From Argopecten irradians (Eukaryota; Mollusca; Bivalvia; Pectinida; Pectinidae), in contig NC_091135.1 of assembly GCF_041381155.1 (NCBI RefSeq), forward strand, positions 3,055,620 through 3,119,619: a stretch of 64,000 bases of DNA, read 5' to 3'. Below the pieces are notes generated by a model. That model was not told the DNA's origin. It did no database searches and was given only the letters and a program-made list of their open reading frames with translations. The translations under genes and the position numbers were made by a program. This document shows, piece by piece, positions 24,450 through 36,954 of the stretch; positions within the stretch are counted from its first letter, which is position 1; the number at the start of each line of letters is the position of its first letter.

Positions 24450-27302
24450 TACGCAGGAAATTAAGCTCATGGTGGATTTTTCAGCAAATTTTTCATATTT
24501 TGTTTGACGCAGCAAAAATGTTTCCCAACAATCTATTATTTCAAAAAAGTTTTTTGACCACTTTATCAATCAGTTTAAACAACAACAACAACAAAAACCA
24601 ATGTTAACATTGTATAGGTTCCGGTTATGACGTCATCAAGATGGCCACCATCTCGAATTTCACTTAAAATGAAGAATAGTCAAAACACTGATATTTTTCA
24701 ACTAAAGTAGACAAATGTGGTATCAAAATGACCACAATAGAACGACAAATACATATCAGGACCAAATAATCCAATATGTGTAGTGATATGTACGGAAAAA
24801 AATAAAAAAATAAGCTTTTAAGCTCAAAAAATGGTGATTTTTTCAGCAAATTTTTCATACTTGGCTTGACGCAGCAGAAATGTTTTCCCAACAACAAATT
24901 ATTACTCGTATTCAGTTATTTAAACTCCTATCAATCAGTAAAAACAAAAACAACAACAACAATATATAGAAATGCAAAAAAAGAATTATTGTTATACCCT
25001 CAATTTTGTAGATTAGCAGCGTCTCAAAAAAAACACAACACCTACTGACAAATGTAACCTAAGCTAAGCCTGTGTTTCCGTTAATATCATTAACGGTTCC
25101 CAAAGCGTTTGTGTCTTCGAAAATGAGCACATTCAATGTTTATTTCCTATGCATAGCATAAGCAAAATGTCAGATGGTTACTACAATGTCACTAATATGT
25201 CTTTCACTGGTTCTCAATGATAACCATTATCATTGTGCGTGCTTTCTCGCCTCATTGACCTATCCATTGAAGAGACACGGCATACTGGTAGCTGGTACAT
25301 GCAGCCGAATCAGAGTACTCGAGATATCAGTATCCAATTCGTCGAAAGCCAGATTCGACGTCTTCGATGTCGATGAGCTCATGTGACACTGCATTACCAG
25401 TGTTTTTCTAGCCTTTTATGACCCATCCACGGCCAGAGTTCATATCAGGAACAACAGGTTCAGGGATGTGGGATCTCTTTCAGATTCTAACATATCGTAC
25501 GTATATGCTGTTTCAGACTTCTCCAGCATAATGGAAATTACACCAGATGCACATTCTTCCAATGGTGGATTGGTTCTCCTTAGCACATAACTCCATAATT
25601 CGTATGAAGAATCTTGTGGACCCTCGTGCAACCATAAATGACACAGGTGATATCATCGAGGTCATTAATGAGGGCATAAATGTTAAATGTTTTTTCATTG
25701 GTCTGACTTCTCTCCCACTCCCTTGAAGGTGCTGGTTGTGTCACATCTGGTGTATGCGCAAAGAGACCATTGAAGACTCTCCAGTAGAGAGTTCTCTAAA
25801 GTGCTTTCCAGACTTGGCAAAGAGTGAAACTTCACTGCATACCTCATTTATGACCTCAAAGAATCCACCTGTGCCACTTATGGTCACTGAGGTTCACAAG
25901 AATGAGGAATTGTGCTTCATACGAATTAAGGAGAACCAATTCAACCCTCCGCAGAATGTTGATCTGGTGTATTTTCCATCATGCCAGGGAAGTCTGGAAC
26001 ATCATATACGATATGTGAATCTAGGTAAACTACGTTGGAAAAAGGAAGAGCTCCCACATCCCTGAAGCCGATGTTTCTGATCTTAACTCTGACCATGGAT
26101 AGTTGACAAGTTAGAACCACGATGGTAACCCGGTTAATGTAATGTCACATCAGGTCACCGAGGTCGAAGACGACACTCTGGCGAGAAAGCACGCACAACG
26201 AAAATGATTACCATTAAGAAATATGTGACACTGTAGTAACCATCTTATATTTCCTTGCGTTATACACAGGAAATAAACAATGGATGTGCTCATTCTAAAA
26301 GACACAATATGTTTAGAAAAGTGTCATGGTATTTACGGAACTTTAATTTGATACCCTATAGCTATTAGTTAGCGTTTTTGCTGTAATAATTCAGTTTGAG
26401 AGGCTACTAGTCTACAAAATTTCGAATATGAAAATGGATTATTTTGAAGTCCCACTTAGATATTCAGCCAACTTTAAATTCAAATTTGTTAAGATATAAA
26501 TCGTCAATAGCCAATGTTATATTCAGGAAATTCCAAGACACCCACGAAAATGTAGTGTTAGCGGTTTGGAAAAAATAACAATCATATGCCGCATCCGGTG
26601 ATGTTTTCTAAACCAAATGATGGTATAACAATTCTCTTTTGCATTTCTATATATTTTTGTTGTTGTTGTTTTAACCGATTGATAAGAGGTCAAATAACTG
26701 ATTGTGAATAATAATTTGTTGTTGGGAAACAATTTTTGCTGCGTCAAGCCAAATATGAAAAAAATGCTGAAAATTACTATTTTTGAGCTAAAAATATTAT
26801 TTTTTTCATTTCCTGCGTTCAAATCACTACATATATTGGATTATGTGGTCCTGACATGTATTTGTTTGTTCTATTGTGGTCATTTTGATACCTCATTTGT
26901 CTACTTTAGTTGAAAAATGTCAATGTTTTGACTATTGTTCATTTTTCAGTGAAATTCGAGATGGTGGCCATCTTGATGACGTCATAACCGGAACTTACAC
27001 GATGTTAACATTGGTTTTGGTTGTTTCCGTTGCTTACACTGATTGATAAGTGGTCAAAAAACCTATTAGAAATAATAGATTGCTGTTGGGAAACATTTTT
27101 TGCTGCGTCAAACCATTTTTGAGCTTTAAATCCGATTTTTTAATTTCCTGCGTAGAAATCACTACATATATTGGGTTTTTTTGGTCCTGATATGTATTTG
27201 TTGTTCTATTGTTGTCATTTTGACACCTCATTTGTCTACTTCGGTTGAAAAATGTTAATGTTGAGACTATTTTTTCAATTTTTAGTGAAATTCGAGATGG
27301 CG
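24450..27302. mobile_element. 2.85-kb imperfect palindrome (foldback-type element)
   Basis: The left half (24450-about 25755) is the reverse complement of the right half (about 25755-27302), with diverged arms and some internal differences. Matching landmarks are TTGACGCAGCAAAAATG / CATTTTTGCTGCGTCAA-like, GTTATGACGTCATCAAGATG / CATCTTGATGACGTCATAAC, GTGCGTGCTTTCTCGCC / GAGAAAGCACGCAC, AGGGATGTGGGATCTC / CTCCCACATCCCT, and ATTGGTTCTCCTTAG / AGGAGAACCAATT. Each outer arm contains a tandemly repeated subunit of roughly 320-370 bp. Tandem repeats in long inverted arms are a feature of foldback elements. The inner arms have open frames (109 aa at 25736-26065 plus; a related frame in the other arm) with no recognised domain. 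Confidence 0.75.
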
Positions 27303-27462
27303 GACAGGCTTCTTTTTCAAACCGCAGTCACAAGTCTATTCAGATAAAGTAACGATCTCTGCACGGTGTTAAGCATCCTATTCCACATAGATTATATCAC
27401 ACATTATAGATGGTAGTATGAAATTATTCAAAAATTGGCGTGTTATGCAACATGATCATTTC
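27303..27462 (+). repeat. Right direct repeat flanking the large palindrome
   Basis: Second copy of the 24241 repeat, lacking its poly-C insert. It ends with TTGGCGTGTTATGCAACATG and ATCATTTC. A duplication of this length is far longer than an ordinary transposon target-site duplication. Confidence 0.9.
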
Positions 27463-27594
27463 CATGTTAAAACTTAGAAAGGCAAAACAGCATATTCATA
27501 TTTTATGTTTGATAGAAATACAAACCATGTCTATTAATCATTTATTATCTGTGTTCTATGTCCAGTCCTATATTGCTTCATAACCAAAAGGATA

Positions 27595-27752
27595 AGCTTA
27601 TATATATATTTATATATATTTATGATAGGAACATTTAACAGCTGAGTGAAGTTTGCTCAACCAGAGGCTAGTAGCTCTTGATATACGGACACCTCTATAT
27701 ATGTGTAATACTGCTACACATAATTGTATAGAGGTGTCCATATATATATATA
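27595..27752. repeat. TA-rich microsatellite and small hairpin
   Basis: TATATATATTTATATATATTTA at about 27600 is followed by an inverted repeat, ATACGGACACCTCTATATA (about 27680) against TATAGAGGTGTCCATAT (about 27726). It directly abuts copy B of the composite element. Confidence 0.6.
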
Positions 27753-28242
27753 TTTCTTTCATACCTACGGGTGCAATACTGGCTGGTTTAGGGCAATACA
27801 CTCATGCCGCCAGAGGCTGTATTGCATGCATGGCTACCCATGCAATAAAGCCTCGTGACGTCACGGCGTCAACAAAATTACTATTTACTCGGTAAAATTT
27901 TAACACTTTTTTCACAAACTTGACTGGTTTTACTATAAAAGATGCAAACAACGGAATTTTTGTTGAAAATATCACGTAATTTTTCATGCATGAGAAATTG
28001 ACTTTCAGCCGTGGATTTCTGTGAATTTATTTCAAATTTGCGGGATATTACAGTTGTAAAATTGCAATAAAACGTCGAAGTATGAAAGAAAAATACTTTT
28101 TCATAAGTGGATATGAAGGATAGGGATATTCTACCCTCGGGATCACAAAATGTTTCAAAACCACCGGCAAGCCTCGGGTTTTACTACATTTTGTGACCCT
28201 CGGGTAGAATATCCCTACCCTTCATATCCACATATGAAAGAG
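27753..28242. mobile_element. Composite hairpin + TIR element, copy B
   Basis: The TIR part comes first (TTTCTTTCATACCT to TATGAAAGAAAAA, 27753-28092). The hairpin follows (about 28098-28242, ending CATATCCACATATGAAAGAG). Order and strand are the exact inverse of copy A at 21534-22017. Both copies keep the same two-part architecture, so the composite probably moves or moved as one unit. No coding frame is present. Confidence 0.8.
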
Positions 28243-28439
28243 CCTTATAATATACTAAAACTTTTTAAAGACGTTGGGCATCAGTAGATACTGAAAAAAA
28301 TATCAACACGGCATTCCTTTTCGCTTTTCGAAGTCTTGTAGAATCGTTCAATTCATGGCCTAAGATGAAGTTATAACACCGAAAAATGGACGATTTCTCT
28401 TGGGGTAACGATTGTCAGCTACCGTGTGGAATAAGTACC

Positions 28440-29556
28440 AGGGGCATAGGAAGAAGGACGGGGGGGGGGCAAACATGTCTTTTGCCCCCCCCCCCCCCCC
28501 CCCCATTTTCGCCTAGTAAAATGTTCTAAATATGCACATTTGAAAGAAAAAAGGGTCCTCCTACATATTTTTGTACTTCATTTTTGAAATTTTTCCGCTG
28601 CGCGGCACGTTTCCTAAAACGTTCAAGCACGTAATGTTCAAACCTTTAATAATGGAAATTCAATACACACGAACTAGACTAAAAATTTCCATCAAGAGAT
28701 TATACTATTTCAAAAAATGCTTTTAAAAAGATTATTTTGTTAATATATCTTAGCAAGACAATTAATTTATTATTATTTTGAGTTACATAACAATGTGCCG
28801 GTGGTGTGAATCCGGTGTGTTCAGATCGAGCTCGGTTGCATAATGATATGACGACACTCAAAATTATCATTTCTAAATGCAGGTAACTTTAAATCGAAAA
28901 ATTACCGTGTTAAGAACGCTTTAAAATCATCAAAATATATTGTAAAACTCATCTCAGTCATTCAAAATCGTAATATTTTCCCCGGGGGAGAACCCAGGAC
29001 CCCCAGAACAACAAAAGCTCACGCCTTCGGTGCTCGCAAATACAACAAAATGCATCGTAAAACGCATCGCAACCATTCTAAATTGTAAAAAAAATTCCCC
29101 GAGGTGACCCCCGAACCCCGTAAACACCAAAATCTCGCGCCTTCGGCACCCGCAAATTCAACAAAATGCATCATAAAACTCATCTCAGCCATTCTAGATT
29201 GTAATTTTTTCCCGGGGTTGACCCCCGGACCCCACAAACACCAAAATCTCGCTCCTTCGGCGCTCGCAAATTCAACAAAATACATCGTGAAGCTCATCTC
29301 AGTTATTCTGAATCGTAATATTTTTCCAGGGGATACCCCGGACCCCCCAAACTCGGACGCTAATTTGCGTATTCATTAATTCCCTGTTAGCGACGCCACT
29401 GTCTATAGATGTGTGCAAGGATTATATGTAATGATATATGAAAAACGTATATCAAGTATCTCTCACCTCTCTCGCGCGAGGGGGGTTGTTACGAAATATT
29501 GAGGACCTTTGCCCCCTCCCTCCCCACCCATTACGTTTCATCTTCCTACGCCATTG
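28440..29556. mobile_element. 1.1-kb non-autonomous DNA transposon with target duplication
   Basis: The ends read AGGGGCATAGGAAGAAGG and CATCTTCCTACGCCATTG, imperfect inverted repeats sharing (C/G)NTAGGAAGA. They are flanked by the direct repeat AGTACC (28434-28439 and 29557-29562). A G-run/C-run hairpin lies just inside the left end (28460-28504). A subterminal tandem array of four units of about 115 bp occupies roughly 28930-29370. The superfamily is unassigned. Open frames at 29019-29379 are by-products of the repeated unit. Confidence 0.75.
28930..29370. repeat. About 115-bp tandem repeat, four copies
   Basis: CATCTCAGTCATTC-type landmarks fall at 28950, 29065, 29181 and 29295 (spacing 115, 116, 114). 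Each unit carries a CCCGG-rich stretch, CACCAAAATCTCGC and TCGGCGCTCGCAAATTCAAC. Confidence 0.85.
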
Positions 29557-29562
29557 AGTACC

Positions 29563-30507
29563 ATGGCGGGAACTATAGGGCAACCCGCGTAATGGAAATA
29601 ATCATCTGATACGTCTATTTACTATTTAGAATGGTTTACGAATAAGTCGCTCCACTGCAACGTCCTTGTTCCGGTTACAACAAGTCAACTTCTACCCGCC
29701 TTTAGATTAGAAACGAATATTACTTCCTTCTTCTTTCTAAGTACGGGTTTTGTGTGTGTTTAATTCTTTTCTATACAATAGGTTTCGTTTTTCAAGACAG
29801 AGGTACAACTCATGTGTATGTATTTTTGTAAATGATATTCCCAAATACATAGAAAATATTTCACCGTATGCTAAACTACACACGCCTACTAAAACTACTT
29901 TTCCAAATCACGACAATTGGGTTGGGTTCCCTCACTAACAAGTTAGTCCGTAACTAAAGTCCAACCAGTTTTTATGGGATACTACTTAACAAATTGCATC
30001 CTAAAATAATTATGTGTCAATTAAATTTTTCAGTTGTAATTGCGGTTCCATCAAAGTTAAGATATATTTTTTTATGTTTGTCTTCGTTCATAATGCGTGC
30101 ACATATAGAGCTAAACTGTTTAAATAATTGAACATTTTCCTCGACCAAAATGTGTAGTTTGTCTTTTTTGCCAAAATATAGCACATAAATAACTTTATGT
30201 TAAATAAGAAAAAAATAAATAAAATGGCTACAATGAAAAAAGGTCAGGATCAGAAATTAAATATTTGCATTAAACGTGATTCTAAGATATGAATGTAACG
30301 CTAATCTGCCTTTACTTTAATTGCAGTACAACACTTGTGTTCTTTAAATAGTCTCCTCTGTTAGCTATTGTATAAATTAATGATGTTTGGTTCATGCCTT
30401 ATTTAATGATACGTTTCGCTCAGTATTCGCTCAGTTGACATCATTGGTAAGCGAAGGCTAGCTTGTGGAGATGTATTAAAATTTCTTCAAACAATGGCAT
30501 AGTGTAC
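29563..30507. other. Unassigned DNA
   Basis: No gene or repeat recognised. Confidence 0.4.
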
Positions 30508-30513
30508 TCCTAA

Positions 30514-30831
30514 TGCCATCCTCGATAGTCCAGGGCTTCCGATCGCTTACGATCTCAACACCCCTGGACTTTCTCATAGCGAAATTGAAGGCAGCTCAGC
30601 GGAAAACATTTGACCAATCACAGGGTAGCAAAAATTTCCTTTGAAGACTACAGAGAGACCAACGCCTTACATCAAAGCCACAAATTCAACCACAGTGTAC
30701 CGATATACGGCTCTTTTGATGTACATCAATGACTAAGTTACCTTTTTATTCTGTTGCCTCCAGTTTTGCTATGAATTAGTCCAGGGGTGTAGAGATCGTA
30801 AGTGATCGGAACCCCTGAAGTATCGAGGATG
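30514..30831. mobile_element. 318-bp MITE with about 50-bp TIRs
   Basis: The left end CATCCTCGATAGTCCAGGG and the inner GATCTCAACACCCCTGGACT are mirrored at the right by AGTCCAGGGGTGTAGAGATC and CTGAAGTATCGAGGATG. The direct repeat TCCTAA flanks it (30508-30513 and 30832-30837). There is no internal coding frame, and the superfamily is not assigned. Confidence 0.8.
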
Positions 30832-30837
30832 TCCTAA

Positions 30838-32877
30838 CGCGTACTTTGGACTTCCGGTTGCTGTAAATAATGGTAGTGTCATTGGCATCAAAAAGAAGGA
30901 AAGTACAACTCGGCTAAGGAGAGAATACTAAATGGGTGTACATCAATTCACTACTGACTCATACAGAAGAACTGTAGGTCATCTTATTCTTTTATCTAAA
31001 AGTAAATGGTTGGTTCGAAACCAATACAACCCAATGAAGCAATTGTAGACATTGTGTACCTATCAAGGATTCATGTGACGAGGTTTATTCTGTTTTGTTA
31101 GGATTTTATGACCCTTCAGGTGTACCTTGCTGCTCAGCTGTAATTTAATAGAACTTGATAGATATACAAAATATATTTCTGTCACTCGATCTAAAAAGTA
31201 AATAGCCTTGACATGTCGCCGAGCGCTACTAAATATATGGATTCAATCCATTATGTTGGTGAACCAGACGATGTGTATGTAAAAAATAACAAAAAAAGCC
31301 ATTGGAGAATTGAAATGCGTTCATCGTTAATTCAGGTTGACGTTATGTTATAAATAGTTTCCATTATCATGTCGTTAGGCGGCTACGTTTAAATTATTGA
31401 AAGTAGTTCCGAATGATCTCACACGTGGTTTTGGAACCTCGCGTTGACACACGATAAAGAAAAACTGTCAGTGGGTCTGATTTTGTCTTATGTGAGATCG
31501 GTTGTCACAGAGACTTTTTGTATATTTTTATTAAGTTCTAAATCAAATTTTATTCACAAAATCATACTTACAATATCTATTATATAACATAAAGTGTCCT
31601 CACCTACGAGGAGATTCATTTAACACAAAGCGATATAGATCTACTTTCCATATTTTTATTTTGTTTAATATAAAATGATCTATAATCATTGTATGCATAG
31701 ATACCTCTCAACTACAGGAGGATACCGGATAAAGTATAATCATATCATTATGGCTGACGAGATTTTGTTGTGACAGAGAATATCGCTTAATTCACATATA
31801 TTATATAATACAAATAAAAATGTATATTAAAAAATCAATGAATACATAATGACTAAAGGCTAATCAAATGAATGATGGAAATTGAATGTGCACAACACTG
31901 GAATACTCTTCCTTCTACCGTTTGCCGGTATGATAGGGGTAGATTAATATAATCATATACGGGTCTGACAAGTGGACAGGATTATGTCAACCCGACTGAA
32001 AGATTTTTTCTGGTCAACCTGAGGGATGGCGGCCAAAATCTTCCATGAAGGTTGAGGTATTACTGTCCACTTGAAAACCAATGCTTGATTATTTTTCTCT
32101 CATATTGTAAAGAAAAAATCAGTTGAGAATATTGAGAATGTAATGCGTCATGAAAAAAATAATGACGTCTTCTGCAATAGTCTTCGTATGTAGCGAAGCA
32201 ACCACAGGATTAAAATGATCTTTCCTTACCTTGAGGGTGGGGCAGGGAAATCTACCCAAAGAGAAGATTCTCGACATTTACCTGTCCTACACTGTAGGTA
32301 GGTAATATCCTTTTTCTGCCACTGTGAAAATTCCAAAAATTTTGCAAACTATAAATACGAGATATAAAAAAGCGAACATATAAAATATATTTAATAATGA
32401 ACTGTACCAAAATGAAATATTGTTTTTTGTCAAAAACTTTGGTAAACTGTTTTCATAGTGACAAACAAAAATCTTTATATTTTTTAAATACTTAAATTCA
32501 AAGAAATATTTAACATAGATTGTCATTTCAGATATATAATTATTCAGAATAAGACGATTGAACGAAAACTGAAGGAGATGACTTTGATTTTATCGAACAT
32601 GCGCAATCAGACAAAATTCTATGAATGGTAGAAACCTGAATAGAGTCAATGTTGTCTAGAAGTCCGCATATCAGGTATATCAGGTATGTAGATTCTTTGA
32701 GTGACTCCTCAAATCCACTGTACGTGAGACATTTGATATTTCATACAGAAAATAGATTTTAAAACTATTCATCGTAGATAGTAGAATGTCTGCAGTGCAA
32801 GGTATGTATTTGAAAGTGTTATATCAAATTTGCAGCCTTTGATCATTTATAACATTTAAATACAAAGCAAAAATGTG
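30838..32877. other. Unassigned DNA
   Basis: No supported gene. A short ATGTCTGCAGTGCAAGGTATGT string at 32787 looks like a start codon followed by a donor, but it has no partner exon in phase. Confidence 0.4.
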
Positions 32878-35800
32878 ATGAAAAAGCTGAATAAGTTGGA
32901 GGATATTTTCCACAAAGAATTAAATGTACTTAAATACCGAATGGGATCGCACGATCAAGAGGTGGAAGGAACTGCATTAAAGGTATGTCTATTATAACTG
33001 CTGAGATTTCTGTGACATATATAATGTCACTCTATACCAGAAGCTGATAGAATATACATATCATTCATATCTACGTTAGAAAGAATATCATACTTCAACG
33101 TTTTTATTAAAGACTATACATGGTTTGCCCCAAATCCGTCAAATTTATAAACCTGTAATTTTATGATTGATTTATTGAATCTAAAGTATCTACACTACAT
33201 CCCTGATACAATAAGTGTGATAGTAATGTATCATTAGAGTTGTAGTTGCCTTGGTAACCATCCTAAATATGCATAAATTAAGCGAATCACTGTCCATTTC
33301 ATACATGTATCTAAATATATATTTCATATTTAGTAGACGACGGTTGGGCTAAGTCTTGAAACAGATTAGTAAAAACAGTGGAAGCATCATACAATGTATA
33401 TACTGTATTATATTATATACATGGTCCAGTATTTGCTATACACTTATTTTATGTAATACATATTTTTTCGACTTGATATAACTACAAAAAACACTTTCAT
33501 AGAAAAATCCAAAATGCTAAAAGTTGCGGTAATTAAAATGTCATTGACATGCATTGTTAGTCATAGTTTGAGACCGTACACTTTGACTATCGATGATCGA
33601 TCGTGACCAACCTCGGATGAATCGAATACCCTGTATTCCTCGAGCTATTGATCTGGTCCCCTGCTGTTCAAGTTATAGGGTTTTGCAGTATTCTAAAAAC
33701 ATACTAAATGTTTGAGAAAGAAATGATCATAACATCACACTATTGGTTTTTGATTGGGTTATGAAGAAGGCATATCTGAAACTCTATAATCTGATGACAA
33801 TGGTATTCTTGTATAACCTCCTTCCTCGGGGACGCTTATTGTTGGTATTTTCCTGGATGTAATTAGTTTCACAATATGTAAGCAACATATTTAAAATATA
33901 AGTATCACTTTTATGGTTTCCCATTTCGCGTGACCTACCTCATTATTTAAAATCAGGAAGCTGCAATTGCCCTCTTCTTGTTTAAGTATAGAGATAAACG
34001 GCTTTGCGGCGTGTCGGGGAACTTATGTCAGCGACATTTATAGGGTCAAGAAAATGTTAAAATAGCAAGTTGTATCGCAAACCCTTCAATTTTTATATAG
34101 CGTCCAAGGTAGAGCAAATTAACAAACAACACAGATTTATAACATTTTCAGATAGGATTACACGGATATGCCTTTTCCAAAATATTTCACTTCTATATAT
34201 AGTTACATTTGTATATAAGAAACAGAATTATTACTGCTTACTGCCTCCAACTGTGAGAGGTGCCGGGTACAGCATATCGTCAACCTTCGCTGTACATTTT
34301 ATTACACTTTCTGGTGTTATATGTGTAACGCAACAACTTAATTATGTACAATGAAGCTCAACTCAAATGAATGTGGTTTCTTCAGGGTTTATAGAAGCGA
34401 AGTTAATCTTGAGATTCCAAAACTTTATCGCAAATAAATGCTACGTAGTTCGCGATTCAGCTAAATCATGGAATGAAAGAGGTATCTGTTTCGAAACTCT
34501 CTTAAACTCTAAATAAGATGGATGTATTCCGGAACCCTCTAAAGGTGTCAGAAAGAGCCGACTAGATTCGGACGCTCGGTGTACACTGACTGCACTAAAA
34601 CTCCCACCGATCTAGAATCGAGTATAGCTACACCCGCGGCCGGTGTACACTGTCTACACTTCCTACAGGGGTAGAGCAGGAGTAGAAGGAAAACCAGCAT
34701 GGCGTCATGAATGGTACAATACACGTCAGCGAAGAAATATATGTTCACGCTTCACTGAATATGTCAAAACTTGTATAAGATCATGATACCAAAATTTCAC
34801 AAAATTAACGCTGTAATGCAATATGTGCATGTATATAAAGTGAAAGTAAAGAACCGAGACTGTACTGTAGGCATATTTTTCAGCATTATTTATACGACAA
34901 ACTTTGCATGAAAATCATTTGAAAAGCATGTGGAGGTCTTTTTTCCTCATTTGTGGCAAACTATGACATGTTAGGTGTAAGAAACAAGCTGCAACATAAC
35001 GATGTCACTCCATCGTCACAATTGTTTACACCGTAGGCCTTGATTCGGACGCTATATTGTGATAAAGTGTATCCCAAAAGACTTATTCATTAGACTTAGT
35101 AGATAAAATGTCATTTAGTACGGCGAGGTTGACAAAATAAATGAGAGACACGACTAGGTCCAAATTAAGTTTGTGACATCTGAGACCATGTGGACAATAT
35201 ATACAATATACTTTACATCTGTATACGGAAATATGTGTACTACATTCTGTGCATAATCTGATCATTTGTTTGTAAACAATTCCCTTCTAAGTGTAGATCT
35301 TTTTGTCAAGTAAATATAAGCTAATTATTTCGGATATTGCGCCCAATTTTCATTTTGCGCAGAAAATTTATTGAAGTGTTTTATTTTTTCTCAGTTGTAT
35401 ACTACATACACATTGTGTTAATAGTAACTTATAAAAGAAGTACACGTAGTTACAATTAATTGATTTGATTTATTATGATTTTGAAAAGAAAAAAAGGAAA
35501 ATAAAGAGACATATCATATTTAATAAGGTATGATAAGAATTATCTAGTAGCTCGCAGTATACATTGTAAGGCATTGAATTAGAATTGAAATTAAAGTGGT
35601 ATGCGGGAATCTATCTTTCATCCACAAACACATAAAAGCCACCCGCTATACTGTAGTAGTACTGTATGACTCGCGATGGCCATATTGTAGTAGATCTGGT
35701 TTTGTTTTTCTTTATGTCGAATGGGTCTTTTTCGTTCCCTACGCTGAACATGTACAATAACCACTCTTATTGTGACCATTAACATAGCTTTATATGTGTA

Positions 35801-36954
35801 TGTGTGTATGCTTTCCACCAGTTACGGCTATACAGTGAGGCGTTACGGCCGTATCTACAAACCCTTAATACTGTCTCATCAGGGAAGCACAGCAAGGTAA
35901 ATATTTTTGTCTCGATTTCCTTTCGTTTTGCATTTTGCATAGTGGAATTATTTTATTATTGTTTATCAAATGTGTACCTCGATGTTAAAGTACGGGATCG
36001 TCTCATACATAAACACTTCCCTACTTTTGGATGTTCGCTGTAATTAGCTACAAGATGAATGGTATCCTGCCACTAAGAATTTAATTGTATAAACTACCAA
36101 ATTTTAACTGCAATAATAATAATAAAAAAGGGAGTTTGCATTGGTCCGGTCTTTGGATTTGAATGATACTTTTGAAATTAGAAGGAGATCGAAATAGATC
36201 GTGTATTTGTACAGTTTCGTTTGTCCTAATAACTAAGAAATGTGCATCGTATGTGTACACGCAGGACTCGTGAAGACATTCTATATAAACCCAAGGTTAT
36301 AAACGAAAGTATGAACCTATTGAATAGTGTTACCCAATGCTAGATTTTAGTTAATGATAAACACATTCATCAAACCGGGCTGTAGACTAGGTTTATGCAT
36401 TATTCATCATTTATTCATAATGCTTCCCACTTACTTACACACTGTTATCAAATCTTAAATCGTCTTATGCTTTTTGCATGTACATGTGATATTCAATGGC
36501 GTGAAACTATCTATTCGTTGTATAATAACTCATGCGACACCTTGGTATAGGTCTTTGCTGATGGAAATGTTTAGTAAAATATTAACCTGGGATGAAGCAA
36601 ACCGTTTACACTGGTTTATTTTATTATGATAATTGCTCTGTTGTATTTTAGGTGAATTTTTTTCTTGATTTGTTTGAAATTTGAGGAGATTTATTGGCGA
36701 ATCAGCCTGAAAAACGTCATTTAAGGGACATGGTGTTTACAAACGTAAACCCTCGAACAATAATCTTGCGACGCATTAAATTTCGAGAATGTTTAGAAAT
36801 CCGTGAATTGGTGATTGGTGGGGCTATCAATATAATGTATGTATACTGTTGTTATTTATGATATCATGGATATTATCTCTTGAATTTATCTTTTGTGTTG
36901 CAGCAAAGCAAAGAAACCAAACATCCCACAGTTTTACAACTCTCTAACTCAGAC
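32878..36954 (+). CDS. Candidate three-exon gene segment, unknown product
   Basis: Three short open exons share phase 0: 32878-32982 (35 codons, starts ATG, donor AAG/GTATGT), 35822-35896 (25 codons, acceptor TTCCACCAG, donor AAG/GTAAAT) and 36904-36954 (17 codons, acceptor TGTTGCAG, donor GAC/GTAAGC). The conceptual product begins MKKLNKLEDIFHKELNVLKY, continues LRLYSEALRPYLQTLNTVSS and then QSKETKHPTVLQLSNSD. It is hydrophilic and partly helical, and no family is recognised. No fourth exon in phase was found before the dipeptidase. The exons are short enough that chance is a serious alternative. They could also be upstream exons of a longer transcript. Confidence 0.28.
32983..35821. other. 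Unassigned DNA (intron of the candidate gene, if real)
   Basis: Contains short shadow frames only. CCGGTGTACACTG and CGGTGTACACTGAC at about 34577 and 34638 form a small repeat. Nothing else was recognised. Confidence 0.35.

Noticed and set aside
24241-27462. Flanking direct repeats as possible LTRs
   Set aside because: No terminal TG...CA, primer-binding site, polypurine tract or gag/pol sequence between them. The interior is a palindrome instead.
29019-29379. Two overlapping 91-92 aa frames with repeated motifs
   Set aside because: They arise from the 115-bp tandem unit inside the transposon.
34070-34354. 94-aa open frame with hydrophobic stretches
   Set aside because: No domain, no splice or promoter context. 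Length is expected by chance in AT-rich DNA of this size.
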